Shown: piece after piece, positions 8,534 to 17,540 of the stretch
Position numbering within the stretch: the first letter of the stretch is position 1
Layout of the letters: each line of letters begins with the position of its first letter
Assembly (NCBI RefSeq): GCF_003260975.1
Contig: NZ_CP030041.1
Location: 3,778,501-3,842,500, forward strand
Reading direction: 5' to 3'
DNA: 64,000 nt
DNA from: Echinicola strongylocentroti
GTDB lineage: Bacteria; Bacteroidota; Bacteroidia; Cytophagales; Cyclobacteriaceae
Translations under genes and position numbers: made by a program
Notes under the pieces: generated by a model
What the model saw: only the letters and a program-made list of their open reading frames with translations
Database searches by the model: none
Told to the model about the DNA's origin: nothing

Positions 8534-10213
8534 TTAGTAGTTAAACGCTTCCCTAGCAATGTTCAGTCGGAGGGAAAGGTGCGAGTAGTTGCTGACATTT
8601 GGCATATCGAGGTTGTCTGCGGTATGCCTTCGGTAGCTATGGCCAAGGTCGATAAATAAGTTATGCTTCAGCATATAGGAAGCCGTTAAATTCCCCATGA
8701 GCAGTTTGTTCTCTATTCCCTGGCCGATGGTATGTCCATAAAGTCCCAATCCTTCAGTGCCTTCGAGTCGGTTTTTTAACAGGTCTCCCCCCATATTGGT
8801 GGTTTCGTCAGGGTCTGTTCCATATAAATGGTATATCCCTGTAAAATTAAGGGAAAGTTTTGGAAGTGGCTGGTAGCGGATTATTCCAATTGCCTCACGG
8901 AAATTAGCACCTCGTGGATGGGCGATGGGAGTCCGATAATTGGTGTAGGACTGGTATTCGAATTTTTCCTGATAAGTATAAGGCCTGGCCTGATTGAATT
9001 CAAGTTGTAGGTCGAGATTGGAGATGTTGAAGACATTGATGTACTTGTAGCCGAGCTGCAGACCATGTTTGTTGCGTTTGGAGTTTTTGCCGTCTACGCC
9101 AAAAAACTCCCCAAAGACAAACTCATCCAAAGCAAACTGTCCATATAATTGCATGGAATGGGCAAAGTTCCACTTGAAATCTGTGCCGAGCATGACCTTG
9201 TCCGGGGTGCCTAGCTGGTGTTCTACCCATCGATAGAAGATCACGGGGTTGAAATAAGACCAATCTGCTTGGCTGGCCATGACTGATTCAAACAGGCCAA
9301 TGTTCAGCCGTTTGCCGATGTTGATTCCTAGTCGGTGTAGCGAGAACCACTTATGTGGATAGCGGCCGTCCTCAGGCCTGTTTCGACTGTTAAGGAATAC
9401 ATCTGCCGTCATCTCTGACCACATCATCGTGTATTGCAGTTTCCAGATGTTAACGTTCAATTTAAGGAACATGTAGGGATTGGAGAAGTCCGAAAGGATC
9501 ATCGAGCGGTAGCCTTCCCCGACAAAGTTCCTGTCATGGCCCATTTGGGCGTCGATGTGTTTGGAGACCTGAAAGGTGAAGTAGCCCCTTGCGGCAAAGT
9601 AGCTATACCCATGGTCGCCGTATCGCTTCCAGAACCCTTGGCCTGGTACCGCACCGTTATGCTCGATGTACTCTTCTGTCCAAGTAGGGAAGATCACTTC
9701 ATTACTGGTCAGGTAAGTGTAAAATCCCACTTTTCTGTCGATGCTGCCTCTCAGTTCGATGCCTCTTGTGTTCCTGAAATTTGTCGCTTCGGCGGCCGTT
9801 TCATTGCCCCCCCTAAAATAGATGACCGGATTTACATGGACATCAAAATCCTTGTCCCTGTAATAATAAAAGTCCGATGGTTTTTTATATATCTTCTTCC
9901 ATAGTGGCTTCTTGGAAAAGTCCGTTTCCCCTTTCGAAAATTCCCAGTTGTCATTTTTAAGGTAATTAAAATTAAAGGCGTCTACCTTTCCAGGGTGGTC
10001 GTGGGCGATGGTGTCCAAATAAGTGGTGACATTGTCCCTTCTCAGGGGCTTGAACCCTGTATGGTAACTAGGGGCAAAGTCCCCATTGAGGATTTCGTAG
10101 CGATCAAGCAAATGATAATACGCCCTATCATAAGGGATAAATGCACTTTGGGCAGTACAAAATCCGGTCAATAGAAACAAAAATCCCGAGAACAGTAAAA
10201 ATCTTCTCATCAT
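8534..10213 (-). CDS. outer membrane beta-barrel protein, Wzi/RemB-like
   Basis: The product has 559 residues, starting with MMRRF and a signal peptide ending near CTAQ; the second Met is equally possible. It opens with IPYDRAYYHLLDRYEI and continues as a long series of aromatic/polar alternating strands, with motifs such as RDKDFDVHVNPV and GHDRNFVGEGYRSM. This matches my recollection of the Wzi-type capsule assembly barrel family, to which the Bacteroidota gliding protein RemB belongs. Surface polysaccharide attachment or motility is thus possible, but no capsule or gliding genes lie nearby. The following exporter gene may share its transcript. Confidence 0.6.
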   Translation of the reverse strand: MMRRFLLFSGFLFLLTGFCTAQSAFIPYDRAYYHLLDRYEILNGDFAPSYHTGFKPLRRDNVTTYLDTIAHDHPGKVDAFNFNYLKNDNWEFSKGETDFSKKPLWKKIYKKPSDFYYYRDKDFDVHVNPVIYFRGGNETAAEATNFRNTRGIELRGSIDRKVGFYTYLTSNEVIFPTWTEEYIEHNGAVPGQGFWKRYGDHGYSYFAARGYFTFQVSKHIDAQMGHDRNFVGEGYRSMILSDFSNPYMFLKLNVNIWKLQYTMMWSEMTADVFLNSRNRPEDGRYPHKWFSLHRLGINIGKRLNIGLFESVMASQADWSYFNPVIFYRWVEHQLGTPDKVMLGTDFKWNFAHSMQLYGQFALDEFVFGEFFGVDGKNSKRNKHGLQLGYKYINVFNISNLDLQLEFNQARPYTYQEKFEYQSYTNYRTPIAHPRGANFREAIGIIRYQPLPKLSLNFTGIYHLYGTDPDETTNMGGDLLKNRLEGTEGLGLYGHTIGQGIENKLLMGNLTASYMLKHNLFIDLGHSYRRHTADNLDMPNVSNYSHLSLRLNIAREAFNY

Positions 10214-10262
10214 TGGTGGTGTTGATTTACGTCAAGCTTGGTTTTGCCTACAAAACTTAGAA

Positions 10263-10278
10263 CAATAATCCATTATTG
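10263..10278. promoter_or_regulatory. inverted repeat upstream of the Wzi/RemB-like gene
   Basis: CAATAAT-CC-ATTATTG lies 50 bp upstream of the minus-strand start at 10213, inside the divergent spacer with rpmE2. It is placed where an operator could be. No family is recognised. Confidence 0.3.
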
Positions 10279-10490
10279 CCATAATTTTAATTTAAAAGTT
10301 ATGGACATACAGGAAATAAAAGGTGATAAAGAAGAGAAAATACCCTAGTGGAATTAATAAACCAAGGGTGCCTGTCGCTCTTCTGATATGATCTTTTGTG
10401 ATCAAAACTGGCAAAATAGCCGGGATTTTCCCAATTTTGGAGCGAATAGCACGTTGATAACCTATAAGTTAAATAATTCATTAATAAACA

Positions 10491-10522
10491 TTTGGAGACT
10501 TTTATAAAAAAGGATAACTTTG
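10491..10522 (+). promoter_or_regulatory. promoter of rpmE2
   Basis: A -33 TTTG at 10491 and a -7 TAACTTTG at 10515-10522 are separated by 20 bp, matching the Bacteroidota primary sigma consensus. The predicted transcript starts about 40 bp before the L31 start codon. Confidence 0.7.
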
Positions 10523-10567
10523 TGCCTCCATTTGAAAAAGCGACATTTAATATAAATAGGGATTACC

Positions 10568-10813
10568 ATGAAAAAAGACATTCATCCAAACTACAGAGAG
10601 GTGGTTTTCTATGACACTTCCAGTGAATATAAATTTCTTACCAAGTCTACGATCGAAACTGACGAGACCATTACATGGGAAGATGGAAACGAATATCCTC
10701 TTTATAAAGTGGAAGTGAGCTCTAACTCTCACCCTTTCTACACCGGTAAGAAAATGCTTCTTGATACTGCCGGTCGTGTGGAGAAATTCAACAGAAGATA
10801 CAAAAAGAAATAA
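10568..10813 (+). CDS. rpmE2: 50S ribosomal protein L31 type B
   Basis: The 81 residues begin [16 protein letters not shown] and contain HPFYTGKK and a basic [12 protein letters not shown] end, the hallmarks of L31. It is the type B form: the CxxC zinc pairs of type A are absent. It has its own consensus promoter at 10491-10522 and a 14-bp-stem terminator at 10843-10877, so it is probably a single-gene unit. Confidence 0.95.
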   Translation: MKKDIHPNYREVVFYDTSSEYKFLTKSTIETDETITWEDGNEYPLYKVEVSSNSHPFYTGKKMLLDTAGRVEKFNRRYKKK

Positions 10814-10842
10814 TTCATTTCTTTATCGTAAAAGTATCTTTA

Positions 10843-10877
10843 AAAAGTCTCTTGGAAATTGTATTCCAAGAGACTTT
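10843..10877 (+). terminator. rho-independent terminator of rpmE2
   Basis: Perfect 14-bp arms (AAAAGTCTCTTGGA and its complement TCCAAGAGACTTTT) with a short loop. The T-rich 3' side runs into TATTTTTG, which itself reads as a -7 promoter element for the next gene. Confidence 0.85.
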
Positions 10878-10888
10878 TCTATTTTTGT
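10863..10888 (+). promoter_or_regulatory. possible promoter embedded in the terminator, for the GlmU-like gene
   Basis: TATTTTTG at about 10880-10888 fits TAnnTTTG, with a TTG about 18 bp upstream inside the terminator loop. Only four bases separate the -7 box from the ATG at 10892, which would give an almost leaderless mRNA. Confidence 0.4.
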
Positions 10889-10891
10889 AGC

Positions 10892-12090
10892 ATGGAGCAA
10901 ATTACACTATTTGACGACCCGGCATATCGGGGATCTCTTTTACCGTTTACTTTTACGCGCCCAGTGGCAGAAATCCGCGTGGGCATCCTGACCATTCGCG
11001 AGAAGTGGGAGAAATACTTGGATGCATCTGCGGGTTTTATGACCTCGGATTATCTTCAGGATAAGTTTCCGTCATCGGCATCCAGCAATTACTTTATCAA
11101 TGGAGGCCTCTGTCCCGATCAGGGGCTGGTAACAGCAATAAAAACCCTAAAAAAGGGCCAAAGTCTCTATCAGGAAAACACCCTGCTGGCTGCCTATTCA
11201 GATGATTCTGCATTCAGTATCGATGGTCTCAAGGAAAGAAGTGAAGTGGTGGCCTATGAGGGGGAGATCACGTTGATTCATCGCAATTGGCATATATTTC
11301 AATTTAACGCCTTGGAGTTAAGAAAGGACTTTGTCCTGCTTACTACCAATCGCACTTCTGCTGGCATCAATGATCCCCATACGATCGCCTACCACCCAGA
11401 GATGATCTTTGTGGAGGAGGGAGCCAAGATCAGGGCTGCCGTACTCAATGCCGAAGATGGCCCCATTTATATTGGCAAAAATGCGCAGGTACAAGAGGGG
11501 GCGTTGATCAAAGGACCTTTTGCGCTGTGCGAAGGGTCGACAGTGAACATGGGGGCAAGATGCGTGGGGACAGCACCATTGGGCCTTTCTCGAAAGTGGG
11601 AGGTGAGGTGTCCAATTCGGTCATCTTTGGCCACAGCAATAAAGGTCATGATGGGTTTATTGGTAATACGGTGATCGGGGAGTGGTGTAACTTTGGCGCC
11701 GATACCAATATATCCAATCTAAAAAACAACTACGCTCCTGTCAAAGTCTGGGACTATACCAAGGGTAGCTTCGCAAATACTGGCCTGCAGTTTTGTGGCC
11801 TAATGATGGGCGATCACTCCAAGACAGGGATAAATACCATGTTCAATACCGGGACGGTCGTGGGAGTGGGAGCGAATGTGTTTGGAGCTGGTTTTCCGCG
11901 GACTTTTGTGCCGTCATTCTCATGGGGAGGAGTCAGTGGCACCAATACATTCCAAATGAGTAAATTCGTGGAAACCGCCACAAAGGTGATGGAGAGGAGG
12001 GGAATCGTATTCGATGACAAGGAAAAAGCCGTGATCAGAAAAGTATTTGATCTGACCAAGGCGTACCGGATTTGGGATAAGGAAGTTTAA
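10892..12090 (+). pseudogene. GlmU-like sugar nucleotidyltransferase/acyltransferase, frameshifted
   Basis: The gene reads in one frame from ATG 10892 (MEQITLFDDPAYRGSLLPFT) to about 11560, then continues one base out of frame to 12090. A homologous protein would be about 399 residues: a shortened nucleotidyltransferase-like N-terminal half with RPVAEIRVGILTIREKW, and a C-terminal left-handed beta helix with hexapeptide-type turns (IGPFSKVGGEVSNSVI, GNTVIGEWCNFGADTNISNL). The join lies around CEGSTVNMGA then KMRGDSTIGPF, and one missing base restores it. This fits the alternative Bacteroidota GlmU-like family, with UDP-GlcNAc synthesis inferred from family. Either the allele is broken or the base is a sequencing error; an otherwise uneroded frame favours error or a very recent mutation. 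Confidence 0.75.
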
Positions 12091-12106
12091 GCAAAATCGC
12101 TCATAG

Positions 12107-13249
12107 ATGTTATTTTCGTCCATACCAGGCTTAGAGGAAACCAAGGAACGGCTGATTCAAGCCATTAATAATAATCACCTGGCACATGCCTTGTTGTTTC
12201 ACGGTCCAGAAGGGGCTGCCAATCTCAAAATGGCCCTTGCCTTGGCGACCTATGTCAACTGTGAAAACCCCGGGGAACATGATGCCTGTGGTGCTTGCAG
12301 TGCGTGCCAAAAGATGGCCAAGCTCGTCCACCCTGACCTGAGTTTTACCTTTCCTGTTCCAAGCAGCTTGGTCAAGGAAGATGATGACAAAAACAGAAAA
12401 GTCGATATTTTGTCTCCGTGGAGGGACTTTGTGCTGACCAAGCCCTATGGGAACTTACAGGATTGGGTTTATCACAATGGCTTCGAGAAAAAACAGCTGA
12501 ATATTTCCAAAGCAGCAGCGAAGCAGATCATCCAGACCGTTTCGCTGAAGTCTTTTGAGGGAGGGTACAAGACGATCTTGGTCTGGATGCCTGAGCTGAT
12601 GCATACCGCGGCAGCCAATGCCTTGCTGAAAGTGCTGGAAGAACCTCCAGAAAAGACGCTTTTTCTGATGGTGGCCCATCAGCCCGAGCAGTTGTTGACG
12701 ACTATTCTCAGCAGGACGCAGAAAGTACTCGTCAGGGCTTTTTCTGATGAGGAGGTAAAAGAACACCTGATCGAAGAAAGTCTTTGCTCTCGTGAGGCCG
12801 CACTCCAAGTGGCTCCGCTCGCCAATGGCAATATGAGAGAAGCCTATCGGCTGGTAGATCAGGTGATTGATGAAAATACGGCAAAGTTTAGGGATTGGAT
12901 GAGAATTTGCTTTACCTTAGATATCAACAATATCATGTCCCTTGCAGAGAGTTTTCAGGGTTTTGACAAGGAAGGCCAAAAGGCACTTTTTCTGACAGGT
13001 CTGAACATCCTCAGGGAAAGTCTGCTAAAGAGAAGCCAATTGGAAGAATTAATGCGGACGGCGCCATCAGACAGGGAGTTTGTGGAGAATTTCAGTCTCA
13101 AAGCGCTGACAGAAGATAAAATTGTAAACATCTACCGGCTGTTAAATACCGCACATTACCACTTGGAGAGAAATGCCAACGCCAAGATATTGTTTGCAGA
13201 CCTCTCTTTTGACATGGCAAAAGTACTTCGAAAAAAGGAAACCACATGA
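12107..13249 (+). CDS. holB: DNA polymerase III subunit delta'
   Basis: The 380-residue clamp-loader subunit opens with the RFC-like SSIPGLEETKERLIQAINNNHLAHALLFHGPEG. The P-loop region (GPEGAANLKMA) is degenerate, as usual for delta'. Four zinc-binding Cys sit at about 52, 61, 64 and 67 (CENPGEHDACGACSAC). Next come LKVLEEPPEKTLFLMVAHQPEQLLTTILSR and the SRT motif in place of SRC. It loads the beta clamp together with delta and DnaX. Its stop codon overlaps the next start (ATGA), beginning a compact operon that includes rimK and hemC. Confidence 0.88.
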   Translation: MLFSSIPGLEETKERLIQAINNNHLAHALLFHGPEGAANLKMALALATYVNCENPGEHDACGACSACQKMAKLVHPDLSFTFPVPSSLVKEDDDKNRKVDILSPWRDFVLTKPYGNLQDWVYHNGFEKKQLNISKAAAKQIIQTVSLKSFEGGYKTILVWMPELMHTAAANALLKVLEEPPEKTLFLMVAHQPEQLLTTILSRTQKVLVRAFSDEEVKEHLIEESLCSREAALQVAPLANGNMREAYRLVDQVIDENTAKFRDWMRICFTLDINNIMSLAESFQGFDKEGQKALFLTGLNILRESLLKRSQLEELMRTAPSDREFVENFSLKALTEDKIVNIYRLLNTAHYHLERNANAKILFADLSFDMAKVLRKKETT

Positions 13250-13689
13250 AAAAGCATGTTATCGGCAGAAGGGAAAAAATCAGTCTCCCGGAGTGGGGGT
13301 TGAGAGTGATTTCTGCTAAGGTAGATACGGGGGCCTATACCAATGCAATCCACTGTAAATGGGTGGAGGAGAAGGAAGTGGAGGGACAGCGTGTGTTGGA
13401 ATTTAAGCTATTGTCCCCAGAGCACAGACTATATTCTGGCAAGGTGGTGCGCACCAAAAGGTACACCCAGAAGAAGGTGAAAAATTCCTTTGGAAATGCC
13501 GAATTAAGGTATAAAGTCACCACCAAGGTGGCGATGTTTGACGAGACCTTTGACGTGGAGTTTACACTTTCGGACCGTTCAAAAATGAGGAATGCGCTAT
13601 TGCTCGGTAGAAAGATGCTTCGTGGCAAATTTTTGGTTGATGTAGACCAGACAAACTTATCCAAAAAATATAAAGTAGCTAAGCAATGA
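13246..13689 (+). CDS. retropepsin-like ATP-dependent zinc protease family protein (RimB-like)
   Basis: The 147 residues form one aspartic-protease-like beta fold, with the catalytic-type motif DTGA at 27-30 ([14 protein letters not shown]) and the second conserved block [17 protein letters not shown] near the end. The family carries a historical zinc-protease name (PF05618). In pseudomonads a member, RimB, trims the poly-glutamate tails that RimK adds to ribosomal protein S6. It overlaps rimK by 4 bp (ATGA), which strongly supports that pairing. Protease activity here is inferred from motif and context. Confidence 0.82.
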   Translation: MKKHVIGRREKISLPEWGLRVISAKVDTGAYTNAIHCKWVEEKEVEGQRVLEFKLLSPEHRLYSGKVVRTKRYTQKKVKNSFGNAELRYKVTTKVAMFDETFDVEFTLSDRSKMRNALLLGRKMLRGKFLVDVDQTNLSKKYKVAKQ

Positions 13690-14594
13690 GAATAGCCGTG
13701 CTTTCCCGAAATCCAAACCTATATTCTACACGTAGATTACGTGAAGCGATCATCGCATCAGGCCATGAAGCGCTTATCATCGATCACTCTCTTTGTGATT
13801 TGGTGATCGAGCAAGAAGGACCTTCCATCTTTTATAGGGGTGAAAAATTATCCAATATCGATGCGATCATTCCGAGAATTGGTGCATCTGTGACGTTTTA
13901 TGGAACGGCAGTGGTCCGCCAGTTTGAGCTGATGGGCGTTATATCTGCGGTGGAGTCACAAGCCATTGTGCGGAGCAGGGATAAGTTGCGCAGTTTACAG
14001 ATTCTTTCCCGAGAAGGACTAGGGATGCCAAAGACGGCTTTTACCAATTTCTCCAAAGGAGGAGAAAAACAGCTCATCGATCAAGTGGGAGGCGCTCCCT
14101 TGATTATTAAGCTACTGGAAGGCACCCAAGGGTTGGGAGTGGTGCTTGCAGAAACCAGAAAGGCCGGTCAATCCGTGATTGAAGCGTTCCACGGGTTGAA
14201 GGCACGGGTCATTGTCCAAGAATTCATTAAGGAAGCCAAAGGTGCCGATATAAGGGCTTTTATAGTCAATGGCAAGGTAGTGGGAGCCATGAAGCGGCAA
14301 GGCGAAGAGGGAGAATTCCGCTCCAACCTGCACCGTGGAGGGAAAGCCACTGTTATTAAATTGTCAGCTTCAGAGCGGAAAGCTGCATTGGGGGCAGCCA
14401 AGGCCCTAGGGCTGGCTGTGGCCGGAGTGGATATGCTTCAGTCCGCGCGAGGACCATTGATCTTGGAGGTGAACAGTTCGCCGGGACTGGAAGGTATAGA
14501 GAAGGCTACAGGAGTGAATATTGCAGGCAAAATCATTCAGTATATTGAAGAGACTGCCAATAAAAAATTATCGAAAAGAAAAATCAAAGAATAA
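13686..14594 (+). CDS. rimK: RimK, ATP-grasp ligase (ribosomal protein S6 glutamate ligase type)
   Basis: The 302 residues are typical of RimK. It begins [21 protein letters not shown], with [20 protein letters not shown] as the pre-ATP-grasp part. The ATP-grasp fold covers about 100-290, with a glycine-rich [12 protein letters not shown], the ATP-site [18 protein letters not shown], and the metal-binding [21 protein letters not shown]. It adds glutamates to the C-terminus of S6 in Escherichia coli. The start overlaps the protease gene, and the stop shares a base with the hemC start (TAATG). Confidence 0.9.
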   Translation: MRIAVLSRNPNLYSTRRLREAIIASGHEALIIDHSLCDLVIEQEGPSIFYRGEKLSNIDAIIPRIGASVTFYGTAVVRQFELMGVISAVESQAIVRSRDKLRSLQILSREGLGMPKTAFTNFSKGGEKQLIDQVGGAPLIIKLLEGTQGLGVVLAETRKAGQSVIEAFHGLKARVIVQEFIKEAKGADIRAFIVNGKVVGAMKRQGEEGEFRSNLHRGGKATVIKLSASERKAALGAAKALGLAVAGVDMLQSARGPLILEVNSSPGLEGIEKATGVNIAGKIIQYIEETANKKLSKRKIKE

Positions 14595-15529
14595 TGCAGC
14601 CTATACGAATAGGAACACGGGGCAGTAAACTTGCCCTTTTTCAGGCACATCATATTGCGGACCTTTTACAGCTCCAAGGCTTTCAGACGGAAATTGTCGT
14701 GATTACCACCAAGGGAGATAAGATCCTGGATGTATCCATTTCAAAAATCGGGAGCAAGGGAGTGTTTACCGAAGAGCTGGAGGAGCAGCTGGCCAGTGGA
14801 GATGTGGACATTGCCGTACACAGCGCCAAGGACATGCCTTCTTCTTTGCCAGATGGATTTGAGCTTATCTCCTATACCAAGAGAGAAAAGGTCAATGATG
14901 TTATTTTGAGCCACCGCGAAGATATTGATTACAAGAATCCACGTAAACCCTTGCTTTTGGGGACATCTTCTACCCGAAGGGTGGCCACACTCAAGCATTA
15001 TTATCCGCATGTCAAAACGGTGGAAGTAAGGGGCAATCTCCAGACTCGGATCAAAAAAATGGAGGAAGGCACCTGCGATGCCTTGTTGTTGGCTTATGCG
15101 GGGGCGCACAGGATGGGCTATGATGAACTGATCCGCCATGAGCTTTCGCTGGATGAATTTACACCGGCAGTGGGGCAAGGGAGTATAGCTGTAGAGGCTT
15201 TTGAAACGCTGGATCCAGCACTCAAAAAGCAAATCGTGGCAGCTACGCACCACACAGAGACGGGGTATCGGCTAAGAGCGGAGAGGAGTTATCTTAAGAT
15301 CCTAGAAGGAGGATGCAGCATTCCGGTTTTTTGTTTGGCGCACTATCGGGCAGGACAGGTGGATATGAGTGGGGGGATCATTAGCCTAGATGGTAAAGAG
15401 CGGATCCAGCATGAGGTGTCAGGCCCGGCAGATGAGGCAGAAATGGTAGGAAAGAGCTTGGCAGAAAAGGTGATCCAGTCAGGAGGGGATCGCATTTTAA
15501 AAGAGATTAGACAGCAACTTAACAATTAA
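14594..15529 (+). CDS. hemC: hydroxymethylbilane synthase (porphobilinogen deaminase)
   Basis: The 311-residue enzyme condenses four porphobilinogens to hydroxymethylbilane in haem synthesis. It starts IRIGTRGSKLALFQAHHIADLL. The active-site segment HSAKDMPSSLPDGF carries the catalytic Asp, and GTSSTRRVATLKHYYP and EVRGNLQTRIKKM bind substrate carboxylates. The dipyrromethane-attachment Cys is C241 in LEGGCSIPVF. No other haem gene is beside it; it is embedded in the holB-rimK run, one base overlapping rimK. Confidence 0.94.
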   Translation: MQPIRIGTRGSKLALFQAHHIADLLQLQGFQTEIVVITTKGDKILDVSISKIGSKGVFTEELEEQLASGDVDIAVHSAKDMPSSLPDGFELISYTKREKVNDVILSHREDIDYKNPRKPLLLGTSSTRRVATLKHYYPHVKTVEVRGNLQTRIKKMEEGTCDALLLAYAGAHRMGYDELIRHELSLDEFTPAVGQGSIAVEAFETLDPALKKQIVAATHHTETGYRLRAERSYLKILEGGCSIPVFCLAHYRAGQVDMSGGIISLDGKERIQHEVSGPADEAEMVGKSLAEKVIQSGGDRILKEIRQQLNN

Positions 15530-15530
15530 C

Positions 15531-16373
15531 ATGAAAATACATTTCCTTGGACTGGCCTTATTACTGTCCTTGCTGATTTCCTGTTCTTCCCAAAAGGATT
15601 CACTTATTAAAATCCACACCAGACACGGCGATATCTTTGCCATTCTCTATGATGAAACACCAAAGCATAAAGAGAACTTTATCAAGCTGGCAGAGGCTGG
15701 GAGATTTGACAGTACGGAGTTTCACCGCATCATCGATAACTTCATGATCCAAGGCGGAGACGTCTTTACCAAAGAGGGCTTGCCCGAGTCGGAATGGTAT
15801 ACTATTCCGGCAGAGCTTGGCCGAGGATATGTCCATGAAAAAGGGGCACTGGCCGCAGCACGACAATCAGATCATGTCAATCCCGAAAAACGATCCAGTG
15901 GATGTCAGTTTTATATCGTGGAGGGAAGGGTCTACAGTGAAGAAGAGCTGACTACTGATATCAAAGGTCTTCAGAAACAGTTTATGAAGTACATTTCACT
16001 GGAAAGCCAGCGTGCACTTGCCGAGCAATACGTGCAGCTCTATGAGGAAGAGAAATACGATGAGATGACCGAGTTGATGCTGTCCAAAAAAGAAGCAATA
16101 GAAGATTTTTTGCATGTCAACCTATCCAAAGAAATGACAGAAGAATCCATTGAAGCATTTACTACCGTCGGGGGGAACCCCCACTTGGATGAGGGAGGGT
16201 ATACTGTCTTTGGAAAGGTGATCAAAGGCATGGATGTCGTGGACAAGATTTCGGAAGAAAAAACAGCGGCGATGGACAGGCCGGTTGATCCGGTCTATAT
16301 TACGGTAGAAGTAGCAAAAGTACCCAAAAAGAAAATCACAAAAGAATACGGCTTTGAATATCCAGAAGAATAA
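15531..16373 (+). CDS. cyclophilin-type peptidyl-prolyl isomerase, lipoprotein, with internal insertion
   Basis: The 280 residues start with a lipoprotein signal, the lipobox LISC ending at about residue 18. The cyclophilin core is split. The first part has FHRIIDNFMIQGGDVF and GALAAARQSDHVNPEKRSSGCQFYIV. After about 75 acidic helical residues (roughly 135-210) the fold resumes with FTTVGGNPHLDEGGYTVFGKVIKGMDVVDKI. The probable site of action is periplasmic, attached to a membrane, assisting folding of exported proteins. It begins 1 bp after hemC and overlaps the next gene by 20 bp. Confidence 0.87.
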   Translation: MKIHFLGLALLLSLLISCSSQKDSLIKIHTRHGDIFAILYDETPKHKENFIKLAEAGRFDSTEFHRIIDNFMIQGGDVFTKEGLPESEWYTIPAELGRGYVHEKGALAAARQSDHVNPEKRSSGCQFYIVEGRVYSEEELTTDIKGLQKQFMKYISLESQRALAEQYVQLYEEEKYDEMTELMLSKKEAIEDFLHVNLSKEMTEESIEAFTTVGGNPHLDEGGYTVFGKVIKGMDVVDKISEEKTAAMDRPVDPVYITVEVAKVPKKKITKEYGFEYPEE

Positions 16374-17286
16374 CAAACCCAGCCTTCTGATCACAGGGGC
16401 AAATGGCCTCCTGGGCCAAAAACTGGTCAAACGGCTGCTCGAAAAGAAAACCTTCAATGTGATCGCAACAGGCAGAGGGGCTTGTAGGCTTCCCCGTGAG
16501 TGGGAAGGGTTTGCCTACGCTTCTATGGACATTACCAACAAGGCAAATGTCCTGGAGGTTTTTCAGCAATATACTCCAGAAGTGGTCATCCATGGTGCAG
16601 CCATGACCAATGTCGATGAATGTGAGACCTCTCAAGAGGCCTGCTACCAGCAAAATGTGGCCGCTGTAGCTAATATTATAATCGCTGCTGAAAAAAGCAA
16701 TAGCTACTTGGTACATGTGTCGACCGATTTTATATTTGATGGGGAGGGAGGTCCCTATTCGGAAGAAGCTGTGCCATTACCGATCAACTACTATGGTGAG
16801 ACGAAGCTGCAAGCCGAAGCGTTGATCCGGCAATCTAAGCTGAATTGGGGGATTGCTCGGACGGTGTTGGTGTATGGGATTTCCCATGACATGAGCAGGT
16901 CAAACATTGTGCTTTGGGTGAAGAAATCCCTTGAGGAAGGCAAGGAGCTACAGTTAGTGGATGATCAGTGGAGGACGCCCACCTTGGCGGAGGATCTGGC
17001 AGAGGGCTGTATCCTTATGGCCGAGAAGCGTGCAAAGGGTGTTTTTAACATCTCTGGAGATGAGTTGTTGACGCCTTATGATATGGCTATCCAGACAGCT
17101 GAATTCTTTGAATTGGACAAAACCAAGATCAATAAAACGGATTCCAGTGCCTTTAAGCAGACCGCTAAAAGACCCATGAAAACAGGCTTTGTCATCCAAA
17201 AAGCTAAAGATCAGTTGAAATTTAAACCAAAAAGTTTCAAGGAAGGAATTGAAATTCTGGCAAAACAGCTTAATTTAGCCCATTGA
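16354..17286 (+). CDS. NAD(P)-dependent sugar epimerase/reductase, RmlD-like
   Basis: The 310-residue extended short-chain dehydrogenase shows the nucleotide-binding ITGANGLLGQKLVKRLLEK near residue 13. HVSTDFIFDGEGGPYSEEA is a typical RmlD segment, and the catalytic pair appears as Y..K in NYYGETKLQAE. RmlD reduces dTDP-4-keto-6-deoxy-L-mannose, and related proteins act on other sugars. No rml genes are next to it, so the substrate is open. Its start lies inside the cyclophilin gene, which puts it last in the holB-hemC operon. Confidence 0.8.
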   Translation: MNIQKNNKPSLLITGANGLLGQKLVKRLLEKKTFNVIATGRGACRLPREWEGFAYASMDITNKANVLEVFQQYTPEVVIHGAAMTNVDECETSQEACYQQNVAAVANIIIAAEKSNSYLVHVSTDFIFDGEGGPYSEEAVPLPINYYGETKLQAEALIRQSKLNWGIARTVLVYGISHDMSRSNIVLWVKKSLEEGKELQLVDDQWRTPTLAEDLAEGCILMAEKRAKGVFNISGDELLTPYDMAIQTAEFFELDKTKINKTDSSAFKQTAKRPMKTGFVIQKAKDQLKFKPKSFKEGIEILAKQLNLAH

Positions 17287-17400
17287 AAAAAAGAACATTC
17301 GTCAGAATAAATCCTATTTTGCCTCTTTACCTTATGGCTTTTATCCCCAATATCAGTTGTTACCTTTTTATTAAAGGCTACATTCCCAACGAGGGAAGGT

Positions 17401-17427
17401 GGAGTTTGGCGTTATAACGCCCACTCC
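17401..17427 (+). promoter_or_regulatory. strong hairpin in the leader of the alanine symporter gene
   Basis: Outer arms GGAGT and ACTCC enclose the perfect palindrome GGCGTTATAACGCC. It lies 114 bp upstream of the symporter start, in the 254-bp spacer after the RmlD-like gene. No T tract follows, so it is not a plain terminator. It may be an operator or a structured leader; it does not look like a glycine riboswitch that I can recognise. Confidence 0.4.
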
Positions 17428-17540
17428 CAATGGAAGGATGAAGGAGTATACAAGTCAGGTAACCAGTAGTGTAAGGGTGAGTAAGGTGAAGGTTCGTGTG
17501 TTAAAAGGCTTAAGTATACCAATCAAATAAAAAACATATC

